A stretch of 59,432 nt of DNA, from assembly GCA_031552825.1 (NCBI GenBank), contig JAVBMD010000035.1:1-59432 (forward strand), given 5' to 3'. The notes beneath the pieces were generated by a model. It did no database searches. It saw only the letters and a list, made by a program, of their open reading frames with translations, and was not told where the DNA came from. Shown here piece by piece: positions 7,569-16,216 of this stretch (position 1 is its first letter; every line of letters starts with the position of its first letter). The DNA is from WQXF01 sp031552825 (GTDB taxonomy: Bacteria; Bacillota; Clostridia; Christensenellales; Aristaeellaceae). The translations under genes were made by a program, and so were the position numbers.

Positions 7569-9325
7569 TGCTCTCCCTCCATATTCGCGGGCAGGCGAAT
7601 GGTGACCGTCGTCCCCTCGTCCTCTACGCTGTGTACCGATAGGCCATACGCCCTGCCGCAGGTAAGCTGAATGCGCTCGTGCACGTTGCGCAGGCCGATG
7701 CCGCTCTTGCCCGGCGGCGCGCTAAGGATGCTCTGCACCTTCTCGCGCGGAATGCCGATGCCGTCGTCGCTGACAGTGAAGCGCAGCTCTTCTCCCTCGC
7801 GCCAAGCGCGCACAACGATATGCAGCACGCTGTCGTCGTAGGCGTCGATGGCATGATGCACGGCATTTTCCACCAATGGCTGTACGATCAGCTTGACGGT
7901 GCGCAGTTGCTGCGCCTCATCGGTTGCCTCGATCGCGTAAAGAAACTTGTTCTTGAACCGCATTTTCTGGATAATCAGGTAGTTGCGCACATGCTCCAGC
8001 TCTTCCTGCACGGTGATGATGTTGCGGCCCCGGCTGATCGAGATACGGAACAGCCGCGCCAGCGCCGACACCGCCTGAATCGCCTCGCGCGAGTGGCCTC
8101 GCTCCTCCATCCAAATGATGGAGTCCAGCGTATTGTATAGGAAGTGCGGGTTAATCTGCGCCTGCAGCGCGTTGAGCTCGTATAGCCGCTTGGCCTCTTG
8201 TTCGCGCACCACCTGATCCATCAAATCGCGGATCGACGCCAGCATGTGATTGTAGGTAGCGGAGAGCGAGCGGATCTCCTGAAAGCCTTCCTCCGCAATG
8301 GAGCTATGCAGATCCCCGCTTTCGACTTGGCGCATCTTTTGCTGCAAAAGATGGATGGGGCGGGTGACAAAATAGGCGGTTAGCGAGGCGACGCCCAGCG
8401 ACAGCAGGCCGCCACAGATCAACGCTACGGTGAACATGCGCAAAAAAGTGCTCTGCAGCATCAGAATCTCATCAAAATAGGCGACGCCCACCATGCGCCA
8501 GCGCGTATGTCCGACGGTATTAATCATCAGCACGCGCTCGCGCCCCTCCTGCACGTCGCGGCAGGTGCCGACGATCTGTGCCGAAACGGCCGCCAAATCC
8601 TCGGCGGCCAGCCCAGCATAGATCAGCTGCTGGCGCGGATGGTAGAGAATATGCTCTTCGGCATCCAGCAGGTACACGTAACCGCTGGAACCCAGCTTCA
8701 TGCCGGACAGCAGCGAATCGACAGCGGAAAAGTCGATGTCCAGCAGCAACACACCGGTGCGCGGCACACCGCCCTCCGTGTAGTGCACCGCGAGGGACAG
8801 CGTCACCACCCAACTGGCCTGCGCGTCAAACAGGTGCTGCACATAAGGTGTGGAGAATACAGGCACCGTCTCCTGCCAGCGCTGAGCGCGCTGAAACCAA
8901 TCCATTTCCCGCACCGCCTCGGGCAGCATCGACACCTTGCCGCGCGTGGCGTGAAACAGCCGCCCGTCCTCGGCAAAAAAGGCAATGGCGCTGATATCCC
9001 GGTTGCTGCGCTGGATCAGATCGAGCTGCGAACGATACGCCCACTGCTCCTGCGGATTTGTGTCCGGAAGCACCCCGGAGGCAAAGTGCAGCGTGGACAA
9101 CATGCCGTCGACATAAATCTCTAGTCCGTTTGTGCTCTGCATCACGGTTTCCCGGGTGCGCTCGACGGCGTTGGCCTCGAGCAGGCGTGAAAACTGCGGC
9201 AGCAGCAGCGCCGCCATCGAGAGCAGCAAGAGGCCGATGGTCGTAAAAAAACAAACGACGATCACCAAGTACAGGCTCTTCCCCTTAAAAAAGGAAAAGA
9301 AGCGTTTCTTCTTTGCTTGTATCAA
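7565..9325 (-). CDS. YesM-type sensor histidine kinase
   Basis: A 586-residue membrane kinase. A first transmembrane helix (about residues 16-38) is followed by an extracellular Cache-like sensing region (to about residue 295), a second helix (about 296-320), a HAMP linker, the His_kinase domain with NPHFLYNTLDS (phospho-acceptor His394) and a C-terminal HATPase domain with VENAVHHAI and SDDGIGIP. It should phosphorylate the regulator encoded just upstream; start and stop codons overlap (ATGA, 9322-9325). Kinases of this LytS/YesM class commonly govern sugar uptake in Firmicutes. With two binding-protein-like genes behind it and mglBAC divergent, it probably senses galactose or glucose through one or both. 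Confidence 0.95.
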   Translation of the reverse strand: MIQAKKKRFFSFFKGKSLYLVIVVCFFTTIGLLLLSMAALLLPQFSRLLEANAVERTRETVMQSTNGLEIYVDGMLSTLHFASGVLPDTNPQEQWAYRSQLDLIQRSNRDISAIAFFAEDGRLFHATRGKVSMLPEAVREMDWFQRAQRWQETVPVFSTPYVQHLFDAQASWVVTLSLAVHYTEGGVPRTGVLLLDIDFSAVDSLLSGMKLGSSGYVYLLDAEEHILYHPRQQLIYAGLAAEDLAAVSAQIVGTCRDVQEGRERVLMINTVGHTRWRMVGVAYFDEILMLQSTFLRMFTVALICGGLLSLGVASLTAYFVTRPIHLLQQKMRQVESGDLHSSIAEEGFQEIRSLSATYNHMLASIRDLMDQVVREQEAKRLYELNALQAQINPHFLYNTLDSIIWMEERGHSREAIQAVSALARLFRISISRGRNIITVQEELEHVRNYLIIQKMRFKNKFLYAIEATDEAQQLRTVKLIVQPLVENAVHHAIDAYDDSVLHIVVRAWREGEELRFTVSDDGIGIPREKVQSILSAPPGKSGIGLRNVHERIQLTCGRAYGLSVHSVEDEGTTVTIRLPANMEGEQ

Positions 9326-10932
9326 GGCGTTCTCCTTCTGCCCCGCACCTGCGAAGGCGGAATGCCGAAGTGCTTACGAAAGGTATAGCTAAAATAGCTT
9401 GGATCCCCGATGCCCACGGCGGCGGCGATCTGCGCGGTGGTCAAATCGCTGGAGGCCAGGAGTTGCGTCGCCCGCTCCATGCGGATCTCTGTGAGGTATT
9501 GCACAAAGGTTTTGTGCGTTTCCTTTTTGAACAGCGCGCTAAAGTAAGAAGCCGAAACGTGCAGATGCTTACATAGCTTCTCGATGGTCAGCGCATCGTC
9601 CATATAGTGCTCGCGCAGGTAGGCTACGGCTCGCTCTGATAACAAAAGCGAAGTGGTAGCCCGATTTTCACGCACAGCGGAGGTAAATTCCCCGCACAGC
9701 GCCGAAAGCATCGCGCCCGCCTCGTCCAACGGCGGGCAAAGCATAAAGCGCTCCATCAGCTCGGCCTGCCGCTCTTCCAGCGCCGCCGAATACAGCGCCA
9801 AGTCCCGCGCGGTACGGATAAATACCATCAGGATCTCCAGCAGATAGGCGCGGTAGGCCTGCAAGCCGATCTGCTTCTGCTCGCATGCGCTCAACAGAAT
9901 GCGCACCGACTCCTGCGCCTGCCGCTCTTCCCCTAGCTTCAAGCCCGCGGCCAACCGATGCAGAGCGTGGTCGTCCACCGCCGAAGCGCCTTGGCTGCCC
10001 GGCTCCATATCGGTGATGCACAGTACCTGCGAGGCGCCCATCAGCGTGCTTTGGTTGAGCGCCGAAAGCGCCTGCCGGGCGCCGTTAGGCAAGCCGGAAA
10101 GCTGCGAACACGGCGCGCTAACGCCGATCAGTATCGGGCAATCCACGTAATAGGCGATGCGTTGACGCGCTTCTTCAAGCGTCTCCACCACATGGGCAAA
10201 GCCGTCCTTTTCATCGGACAGAAACAATAGCGCCGCCAGCATGCCACTGTAATGAAACAACTCGTGTCGCAGCTTGTTGGTCAATATTTCCGCGGCAATA
10301 TTGCTCACCGCAAAAGAGCGCAGCTCCGGATCGTCGATGGCTGGCTTTGCGTCCTTGGCAGGATGCGGTTGGCGAAACAGCGCAAGCGCGTAGGCCGGGC
10401 TCTCCAATTGCATGCCATAGCGCTGCGCCGCAGAAAGCGCCCCGTCGATGTCCATCTCGCCGCTGAGCAGCGAGGAAAGCACCATCTGTCGAAGCAGCGG
10501 CAGGCTATTATGAAAGTGCGCTTGCAGTCGGTTCAAGTCGCGCTGCTTTTCAAACTCTTCATCGAGTTTCACCCGCGCCTCGGTGAGCACGTGTATGAAT
10601 TCGTCGGCGGAGATCGGCTTGAGCAAATAACCCATGCTAGGAATTTCGATAGCCTGCCGAGCGTATTCAAACTCGTCATATCCGCTGAGGATGATGAAGC
10701 GCACTGTGGTCAGCTCGCGGCTCATCTGCCGCGCCATGGTCAAGCCGTCCATCAGCGGCATGCGGATATCGGTGATAACCAGATCGGGCCTAAGCGCCTC
10801 CGCAAGGCGCAGCGCCTCAATGCCGGTTCCTGCCTCGCCCACCACCTCAAAGCCCAGCGCGGCAAAATCCAGCACCTCGCGCAAACCCTCGCGAATTTCT
10901 GACTCGTCGTCGACCAGCAGCAGTTTGTACAT
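9322..10932 (-). CDS. YesN-type response regulator with AraC DNA-binding domain
   Basis: The 536-residue regulator has an N-terminal receiver domain with acidic pocket VDDE (D9, D10), phospho-acceptor Asp55 in VITDIRMP and the switch lysine in YLLKPI. A central helical region of about 290 residues leads to a C-terminal AraC-type double helix-turn-helix (about 435-536, with ATQLLASSDLTTAQIAAAVG). I start at the ATG at 10932 (MYKLLLVDD), preceded by CGGAGGG; the frame stays open for 391 further codons across the divergent mglB, but that is not coding. It is the first gene of the RR-kinase-binding protein operon and most likely activates mglBAC. Confidence 0.95.
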   Translation of the reverse strand: MYKLLLVDDESEIREGLREVLDFAALGFEVVGEAGTGIEALRLAEALRPDLVITDIRMPLMDGLTMARQMSRELTTVRFIILSGYDEFEYARQAIEIPSMGYLLKPISADEFIHVLTEARVKLDEEFEKQRDLNRLQAHFHNSLPLLRQMVLSSLLSGEMDIDGALSAAQRYGMQLESPAYALALFRQPHPAKDAKPAIDDPELRSFAVSNIAAEILTNKLRHELFHYSGMLAALLFLSDEKDGFAHVVETLEEARQRIAYYVDCPILIGVSAPCSQLSGLPNGARQALSALNQSTLMGASQVLCITDMEPGSQGASAVDDHALHRLAAGLKLGEERQAQESVRILLSACEQKQIGLQAYRAYLLEILMVFIRTARDLALYSAALEERQAELMERFMLCPPLDEAGAMLSALCGEFTSAVRENRATTSLLLSERAVAYLREHYMDDALTIEKLCKHLHVSASYFSALFKKETHKTFVQYLTEIRMERATQLLASSDLTTAQIAAAVGIGDPSYFSYTFRKHFGIPPSQVRGRRRTP

Positions 10933-11042
10933 CGGTTTCCCTCCGCATTTTGTCTCTGCTGCAATTCGGCAGGCAGTTCCAATATCCTCCCGGACATTTG
11001 GTTGCATCAGACAATTTTGATAGATGAAAGTAGAAATACCTA

Positions 11043-11070
11043 TTCTCACAGTAGAATTTTCGTATATAAT
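11043..11070 (+). promoter_or_regulatory. Promoter of mglB, weak -35
   Basis: TATAAT at 11065-11070 is preceded after 16 bases by the poor -35 TTCTCA (11043-11048). A strong -10 with a weak -35 fits activation by the AraC-type regulator encoded divergently; the 110 bases between 10932 and 11043 would hold its sites. Confidence 0.6.
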
Positions 11071-11130
11071 GGAGGAGAAATCGGGCTGGTTTTTGCTTGC
11101 TCGAAAAAACTGATTAAGGAGAGGGTTCCA

Positions 11131-12072
11131 ATGAAAAAGTTCCTTGCGCTCGCTCTGGTTGCCATCATGGCTCTGGGTATGGTCACCGTCGTCTCCGCTG
11201 CGGATCCGGTCAAAGTCGGCGTCTGCATCTACAAGTTTGACGACAACTTCATGACCCTGTATCGCACCGAGATGGAGACCTACCTGAAGGAAAAGGGCTG
11301 CGAAGTCACCACCATGGACTCCAAGAACGATCAGGCTGAGCAGAACAACCAGATCAGCGCGTTCATCGCCCAGGGCGTGGACGTTCTGATTATCAACCCC
11401 GTGCAGTCCTCCGCCGCCGCCTCGATCATCGAGCTGGCCAAGGCCGCCAACATCCCGCTGGTGCTGATTAACCGTCAGCCGACCGACGAGGATCTGGCGC
11501 TGTTTGACAAAGTTTGCTACGTTGGCGCCGATGCTCGCCAGAGCGGCACCATGCAGGGCAACATCATCCTGAACACCGCCAACAAGGGCGACTGGAACGG
11601 CAATGGCGTTGTGGACTATGTCATGATTATCGGCGATCCGGAGAACGTGGATGCGCAGTATCGCACCGAGTTCTCCATCAAGGCGCTGACCGATGCTGGC
11701 CTGAAGGTCAACGAGCTGTTCGCGCAGCGCGGCGACTGGGATCAGAACAAGGGTCAGGAACTGGCCGCGACCGCTCTGTCCAAGTTCGGCGCTGAGATCG
11801 ACGTCATCTTCTGCAACAACGACGGCATGGCCATGGGCGCTGCCCAGTCCATCGCTGCCGCTGGCCGCACCGTTGGCAAGGACATCTACCTTGTCGGCGT
11901 GGACGCGATCCCCGAGGCTATGGATCTGATTAAGGCCGGCGGCATGACCGGCACCGTGCTCAACGACCATATCGGCCAGTCCCACAAGGCTGCTGACGTC
12001 GCTCTGTCCGCTGCTGCGGGCGAGACGATGGAGAAGATCTACATGGTCGACTACCAGATGGTTACCGAGTAA
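11131..12072 (+). CDS. mglB: Galactose/glucose ABC transporter substrate-binding protein
   Basis: The exported sugar-binding protein of the Mgl importer (313 residues). A signal peptide (MKKFLALALVAIMALGM, cleavage near VSA-AD) precedes the two-lobed fold. Sugar contacts match E. coli MglB at DDNF, DAQYRT, W in GDWDQN, CNND, GVDA and VLND, but the residue matching His152 is Asn (GDPENVD). A calcium-type loop is visible as DWNGNGVVD. The start at 11131 has AAGGAGAG upstream; the 43 codons before it are not coding. Its codon choice (many gct, tcc, aag, ctg) is more biased than its neighbours', consistent with very high expression. A strong terminator follows directly, so it is made in excess of mglA and mglC. 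Confidence 0.95.
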   Translation: MKKFLALALVAIMALGMVTVVSAADPVKVGVCIYKFDDNFMTLYRTEMETYLKEKGCEVTTMDSKNDQAEQNNQISAFIAQGVDVLIINPVQSSAAASIIELAKAANIPLVLINRQPTDEDLALFDKVCYVGADARQSGTMQGNIILNTANKGDWNGNGVVDYVMIIGDPENVDAQYRTEFSIKALTDAGLKVNELFAQRGDWDQNKGQELAATALSKFGAEIDVIFCNNDGMAMGAAQSIAAAGRTVGKDIYLVGVDAIPEAMDLIKAGGMTGTVLNDHIGQSHKAADVALSAAAGETMEKIYMVDYQMVTE

Positions 12073-12086
12073 ATACTCCCGTGAAG

Positions 12087-12119
12087 GGTGCGTGCGTGGC
12101 GACACGCACGCACCTTTTT
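12087..12119 (+). terminator. Intrinsic (probably leaky) terminator between mglB and mglA
   Basis: A perfect 12-bp stem (12087-12098 with 12103-12114), a GCGA tetraloop and five T. In binding-protein operons such an element limits read-through into the membrane components. The remaining 176 bases to mglA hold a possible second promoter and nothing else I can recognise. Confidence 0.9.
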
Positions 12120-12232
12120 ATCCGTTTGCTTGCATATCATAAGGCACAATTCGCTTGTATATCCCGATGTCATCATCCTGCAAATCATCCCGCGCATGTG
12201 TAGTTTTTTGTATGGGTTGGCAATAAAATGGT

Positions 12233-12260
12233 TTGTATGATGATGGAATCGTGATATAAT
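12233..12260 (+). promoter_or_regulatory. Possible internal promoter before mglA
   Basis: TATAAT at 12255-12260 has only a weak -35 (TTGTAT, 12233-12238) 16 bases upstream. It would allow mglA expression independent of read-through from mglB. Confidence 0.4.
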
Positions 12261-12295
12261 CGGCACATCAAGTACGTGGCAGGAGGAGGAGGCGC

Positions 12296-13813
12296 ATGTC
12301 TGAGTACCTTTTGGAGATGCGTGATGTCGTCAAGACATTCCCCGGTGTGAAAGCCCTAGATCACGCGCAGCTCAAACTAAAGCCGGGCACTGTCCATGCT
12401 TTGATGGGCGAAAACGGCGCAGGTAAATCCACCTTGATGAAGTGCATGTTCGGCATTTACAAGATGGACGAAGGCGAAATTATCTATGACGGACAACCGG
12501 TCAACATCAAGGATCCGCTGGACGCGCTGAGCAAAGGCATCGCCATGGTGCATCAAGAACTGCAGCCCATTCCCGAGCGCAGCGTGGCGGAAAACATCTA
12601 CGTCGGCCGCTATCCAACCAAGCGCGCGTTAGGCTTTCTGCCCCTGCGCATCATCGATCATGAGCAAATGTATCAGGATACGGAAAAATTGCTCGCTAGC
12701 GTCCGTATGAACTTCGATCCCAAGCAAAAATTGGGGACGTTGAGCGTTTCGCAAATGCAGTCGGTCGAGATCGCCAAGGCAGTGTCCGCCGATTGCCGGG
12801 TGCTGATCCTCGATGAACCCACCAGCTCGTTGACCGCAAACGAAGTCGAGGCGCTGTTCCTCATCATCGGGGATCTAAAGGCCAAGGGCGTAGCCATCGT
12901 TTATATCAGTCACAAAATGGATGAGATTTTGCGCATCAGCGATGAAGTAACCATCATGCGTGACGGAAAATACATCGGCACCTGGGATGCCAAAGAATTG
13001 ACCACCGACAAAATCATCACCCAAATGGTCGGACGCTCGCTGACCAATCTATATCCGCCTCGCGATAACAAGCCCGGCGAAGTCGTGTTACAGGTTCGGG
13101 ATTTCACCTCCATCAATCCGCGCAGCTTCCGCGGAGTGAACTTTGACCTGCGCCAAGGCGAAATTCTAGGCGTAGGCGGCTTGGTTGGCGCGCAGCGCAC
13201 GGAACTGATGGAGGGCATGTTTGGCATCCGTGCCCATAGCGCGGGAAGCATCGCCTACAAGGGTGAGGAATTGAAGATCAACCGGCCGCAGGATGCGATT
13301 CGCCGAAGCATGGCGCTGCTCACCGAGGATCGCCGCGCTACCGGAATATTTGGCGTGCTATCGGTGGCCGACAACGTATCGGTCGCCAGCCTAGATCAAT
13401 ACCTGCAATTCCGCATCATGCTCAACGACAAGAAGATCGAGCAACTGGTGCAAGACAACGTCGCGAAGCTGTCCATCAAAACCCCTTCCAGCAAAACGCT
13501 GATCCAGTCTCTATCCGGCGGCAATCAGCAAAAAGTGCTGGTTTCTCGCTGGTTGGCCAACGACCCCGATATCCTGATTCTTGACGAACCGACGCGCGGC
13601 ATCGACGTCGGCGCCAAGTACGAGATTTACTGCATCATCGCCGATTTGGCCAAGCAAGGCAAGAGCATCATCATGATCTCTTCCGAAATGGGTGAACTGA
13701 TCGGCATGTCCGATCGCATCATGGTGATGTGCGATGGCCGTATGACCGGCATCGTCGAAGGCAAGGACGCCACCCAAGAAGAAATTATGGCTTTGGCCAC
13801 ACAATTTGAGTAA
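12296..13813 (+). CDS. mglA: Galactose/methylgalactoside ABC importer, duplicated ATPase
   Basis: A cytoplasmic double ATPase of 505 residues that powers the MglBAC importer. The first half has Walker A GENGAGKST (about residue 38) and Walker B VLILDEPTSSL; its signature is the degenerate LSVSQMQ usual in this family. The second half has an altered Walker A (GLVGAQRTE), an intact signature LSGGNQQK and Walker B ILILDEPTRG. This asymmetry is normal for CUT2 importers. AGGAGGAGG lies right before the ATG. It is followed by mglC after 14 bases. Confidence 0.95.
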   Translation: MSEYLLEMRDVVKTFPGVKALDHAQLKLKPGTVHALMGENGAGKSTLMKCMFGIYKMDEGEIIYDGQPVNIKDPLDALSKGIAMVHQELQPIPERSVAENIYVGRYPTKRALGFLPLRIIDHEQMYQDTEKLLASVRMNFDPKQKLGTLSVSQMQSVEIAKAVSADCRVLILDEPTSSLTANEVEALFLIIGDLKAKGVAIVYISHKMDEILRISDEVTIMRDGKYIGTWDAKELTTDKIITQMVGRSLTNLYPPRDNKPGEVVLQVRDFTSINPRSFRGVNFDLRQGEILGVGGLVGAQRTELMEGMFGIRAHSAGSIAYKGEELKINRPQDAIRRSMALLTEDRRATGIFGVLSVADNVSVASLDQYLQFRIMLNDKKIEQLVQDNVAKLSIKTPSSKTLIQSLSGGNQQKVLVSRWLANDPDILILDEPTRGIDVGAKYEIYCIIADLAKQGKSIIMISSEMGELIGMSDRIMVMCDGRMTGIVEGKDATQEEIMALATQFE

Positions 13814-13827
13814 CGGAGGGACACAGC

Positions 13828-14847
13828 ATGCAGCACACCGATCAACCCTACCAGTCGCGTTATACAGCGGGAAAGTTCCTCAAACTGATGCAGGACAATG
13901 CAATCATCGTCGGCATCGCGCTCGTAGCCGTGATTGTCAGCATCATCGAGCCTCGCTTTCTGTCGGAATCGAATTTTCGCAACCTGATCGCTAACACCGC
14001 TGTCCGCTTCATCATCGCGGTAGGTGTTTCTGGTTGCCTCATTACGCGCGGCACCGACCTTTCCGCTGGCCGCACCGCTGGCTTCGCCGCGTGCATCGTC
14101 GCGGCCATGATGCAGAAGAACTCCTATGCAAACAAGCTGTTCCCTTGGGTGGGCGAACCGAACATTCTCGTGGCGCTGCTTGTAGCGCTTGCGGTCTGCG
14201 CCGTCATCGGCGCGGTCAACGGAACCGTCATCTCTTATTTTAAGGTGCCTCCTTTTATCGCCACGCTGGGCATGCAAACGATGGTTTACGGCATCTGCTT
14301 GGTGTCCATCGGCGCTTCGCCGATTGGTGGTATCCGTAACGATTTTCTCAAAGTCGCCACCGGATATGTCGGCAATCCGATCATCAGTTACGTATCGCTC
14401 ATCGCGCTGGTTATCGGTGCCCTTATGTGGTTTTTATACAATAAAACCCGCCACGGCAAGTACATGTACGCCATCGGCGGCAACGAGAACGCTGCCGAAG
14501 TCGCGGGCATCAACGTTGGCAAATCTAAAATTTCGATCTATATGCTTGCCGCCATGCTCTACGGCGTCTGCGGTTTCCTGCTGGCCTCCAAGGCGGGCGG
14601 CGCCTCGGTCAATACCGCTATGGGTTACGAACTGGAGGCCATCGCTGGCTGCACCATCGGCGGCGTATCAGTCAACGGCGGCGTCGGCAAAATCTCCGGC
14701 ATCCTCATCGGCGTATTGGTATTTGAGCTGCTGAAGATTGCGATGCAGTTCATCGGCGTCAAAACCGAGTATACTTACATCGTGCAGGGCTTGGTCATCA
14801 TCACCGCCGTCGCGCTGGATCTGCGCAAGTATCTCGCCAAGAAATAA
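13828..14847 (+). CDS. mglC: Galactose/methylgalactoside ABC importer permease
   Basis: The membrane channel subunit (339 residues) of the Mgl importer, with about ten hydrophobic segments. Family-typical stretches are RGTDLSAGRTAGFAACIVA near residue 75, TLGMQTMVYGICL near 145 and GGNENAAEVAGINV near 217, which contacts the ATPase. A GGAGGG site precedes the ATG at 13828. It is encoded 14 bases after mglA and 29 bases before a small membrane protein gene, all reading the same way and ending at the bidirectional terminator at 15031-15066. Confidence 0.95.
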   Translation: MQHTDQPYQSRYTAGKFLKLMQDNAIIVGIALVAVIVSIIEPRFLSESNFRNLIANTAVRFIIAVGVSGCLITRGTDLSAGRTAGFAACIVAAMMQKNSYANKLFPWVGEPNILVALLVALAVCAVIGAVNGTVISYFKVPPFIATLGMQTMVYGICLVSIGASPIGGIRNDFLKVATGYVGNPIISYVSLIALVIGALMWFLYNKTRHGKYMYAIGGNENAAEVAGINVGKSKISIYMLAAMLYGVCGFLLASKAGGASVNTAMGYELEAIAGCTIGGVSVNGGVGKISGILIGVLVFELLKIAMQFIGVKTEYTYIVQGLVIITAVALDLRKYLAKK

Positions 14848-14876
14848 TTCTCCGCCCCGCAAGAGAGGAATGCTTC

Positions 14877-15011
14877 ATGTCCGATGAGAAGAACTTCAAG
14901 GAGCGCATGTACGATCGCATCAGGATTCCCCTGCGCGTGCTGGACATCATAATCGTCCTGCTCTTTGTCTCCATCGTGGTCTGCGTTATACTTGGCATGC
15001 GAGCGAAATAG
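14877..15011 (+). CDS. 44-residue single-pass membrane protein at the end of the mgl operon
   Basis: A small open frame with a clear AGAGAGGA site 7 bases before its ATG. The product starts with a charged, basic stretch (MSDEKNFKERMYDRIRIPLR), continues with about 20 hydrophobic residues (VLDIIIVLLFVSIVVCVILG, residues 21-40) and ends in MRAK. That is a single transmembrane helix with a cytoplasmic amphipathic leader. It follows mglC by 29 bases and lies before the shared terminator, so it is part of the importer transcript. I know of no assigned function; a role in assembling or tuning the permease is a guess. Confidence 0.75.
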   Translation: MSDEKNFKERMYDRIRIPLRVLDIIIVLLFVSIVVCVILGMRAK

Positions 15012-15030
15012 CGGAAAGCAAGACAACGAA

Positions 15031-15066
15031 AACATCGCCGACGGTGAATCATCGGCGATGTTTTTC
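15031..15066. terminator. Bidirectional terminator between the mgl operon and rimM
   Basis: A 10-bp stem (15032-15041 with 15052-15061) is flanked by T runs on the plus side and A residues on the other, so it can end both the plus-strand mgl transcript and the minus-strand rimM transcript. Confidence 0.88.
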
Positions 15067-15084
15067 GTTGTTTTTCTCTTGTTG

Positions 15085-15612
15085 CTACTCTTCGCTGTAA
15101 ACCGCGACCTCGTTCAACATGCCCTCGTCAATAACCATGCGCTTCGTCTGCACGTCGACGCTGAGCACCACCTTGCGCAGGGCGGGCAGCAACAACTCGC
15201 CGCGCGGCGTATCCAGCACGTAAACGTCGTTCGCGCCGGGCTGCAGCACATCGGTCAACACGCCGATGCGCTGCCCCTGCGTATCGAACGCCTCGCAGCC
15301 AATCAGATCGCAGATGAATTCGGTATCCTCGGGCAGAGTTACGGCGTGGGCACGGTCGACGTAGAGATATTGTTCGCGCAGCGCCTCGGCGGCCTCTCGA
15401 TCCCCCACGCCCTCGAATTGCAGGTAGGCGAAGCCATCATGCACACGGGTGCAGCGCATGGCGCGCTGCACATAGGACTCGCCCGCCCGCAAAAACACCT
15501 GCTTCAGCGCAAAAAAGCGCTGCGGGTCGTCGGTCATGGGTTTGACCTTGACTTCCCCGCGAACGCCCTGTGGTTTGAGCACCTGACCAATGGCCAAATA
15601 CGCATCCAACAT
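15085..15612 (-). CDS. rimM: 16S rRNA processing protein RimM
   Basis: RimM helps mature the 30S subunit head and binds ribosomal protein S19. The 175-residue product has the usual N-terminal RimM beta-barrel (IGQVLKPQGVRGEVKVKP at residues 7-24) and a C-terminal PRC barrel with LIGCEAFDTQGQRIG and VDVQTKRMVIDEGML. It is the last gene of the ylxM-ffh-rpsP-khpA-rimM operon, 2 bases after khpA. trmD and rplS, which often follow it in Firmicutes, are absent here; the mgl terminator lies immediately downstream. Confidence 0.96.
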   Translation of the reverse strand: MLDAYLAIGQVLKPQGVRGEVKVKPMTDDPQRFFALKQVFLRAGESYVQRAMRCTRVHDGFAYLQFEGVGDREAAEALREQYLYVDRAHAVTLPEDTEFICDLIGCEAFDTQGQRIGVLTDVLQPGANDVYVLDTPRGELLLPALRKVVLSVDVQTKRMVIDEGMLNEVAVYSEE

Positions 15613-15614
15613 CG

Positions 15615-15842
15615 TTACATAATCTCCAAAAACACCGGCTTGCTATCCTTGGGGGTAGCGGCCTTGACCACCGCGCGGATCGCCTTAGCGATGCGTCCCT
15701 GCTTGCCGATTACCTTGCCCATATCCTCGGGGGCTACGCGGAGCTCGACGATGATCGACTCGGGGCCTTCGACCTCGCGCACGCTCACCGCATCCGGGTT
15801 CTCCACTAGGCTACGGGCCACAAAAGCTACTAATTCACCCAT
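15615..15842 (-). CDS. khpA: KH-domain RNA-binding protein KhpA
   Basis: A 75-residue single KH domain with the canonical nucleic-acid-binding turn GKQGRIAKAIRAVVKAA (GxxG as GKQG, about residues 42-45). KhpA pairs with KhpB/Jag in other Firmicutes, binds many RNAs and affects cell elongation. The position between rpsP and rimM is the standard one. The gene is separated from rpsP by 34 bases. Confidence 0.93.
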   Translation of the reverse strand: MGELVAFVARSLVENPDAVSVREVEGPESIIVELRVAPEDMGKVIGKQGRIAKAIRAVVKAATPKDSKPVFLEIM

Positions 15843-15876
15843 GTGTTGCCCTCACATTTCTGGCGCGAAGGCGGGA

Positions 15877-16125
15877 TTATCCCTCAATGGCGCCGGTCTT
15901 TTTGAGCAGAATGCGCACCGTGTCGGTGGGCTGCGCGCCGCTCTGCATCCAATACTTTGCGCGGTCGTTGTCGATCTTAATCTCGGCGGGCTGCGTCATG
16001 GGATTGTAGTACCCGATCTCTTCGATGCAGCGGCCATCGCGCGGAGAACGCACATCGGCGACGACAACGCGATAGAACGGGTGCTTCTTCATGCCCATGC
16101 GGCGGAGACGAATTTTGACAGCCAT
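15877..16125 (-). CDS. rpsP: 30S ribosomal protein S16
   Basis: The 82-residue small-subunit protein S16, needed for 30S assembly. The N-terminal signature MAVKIRLRRMGMKKHPFYR and the later EEIGYYNPMTQP are diagnostic. The length is normal. GAGGAGGAG precedes the start. It sits 91 bases after ffh in the same transcript. Confidence 0.98.
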   Translation of the reverse strand: MAVKIRLRRMGMKKHPFYRVVVADVRSPRDGRCIEEIGYYNPMTQPAEIKIDNDRAKYWMQSGAQPTDTVRILLKKTGAIEG

Positions 16126-16216
16126 GATAAACTCCTCCTCGTTTGGTATGTGCTGGATATATGGACAATCATCAAAGAATGATTATCTGCGAAAAAAACC
16201 TAAAATCACCATGCCG

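Noticed and set aside
10933..12105. 391-codon open extension in front of the response regulator, antisense to mglB
   Set aside because: The strong ribosome site and the receiver-domain start MYKLLLVDD are at 10932. The extension is the antisense of the highly biased mglB gene.
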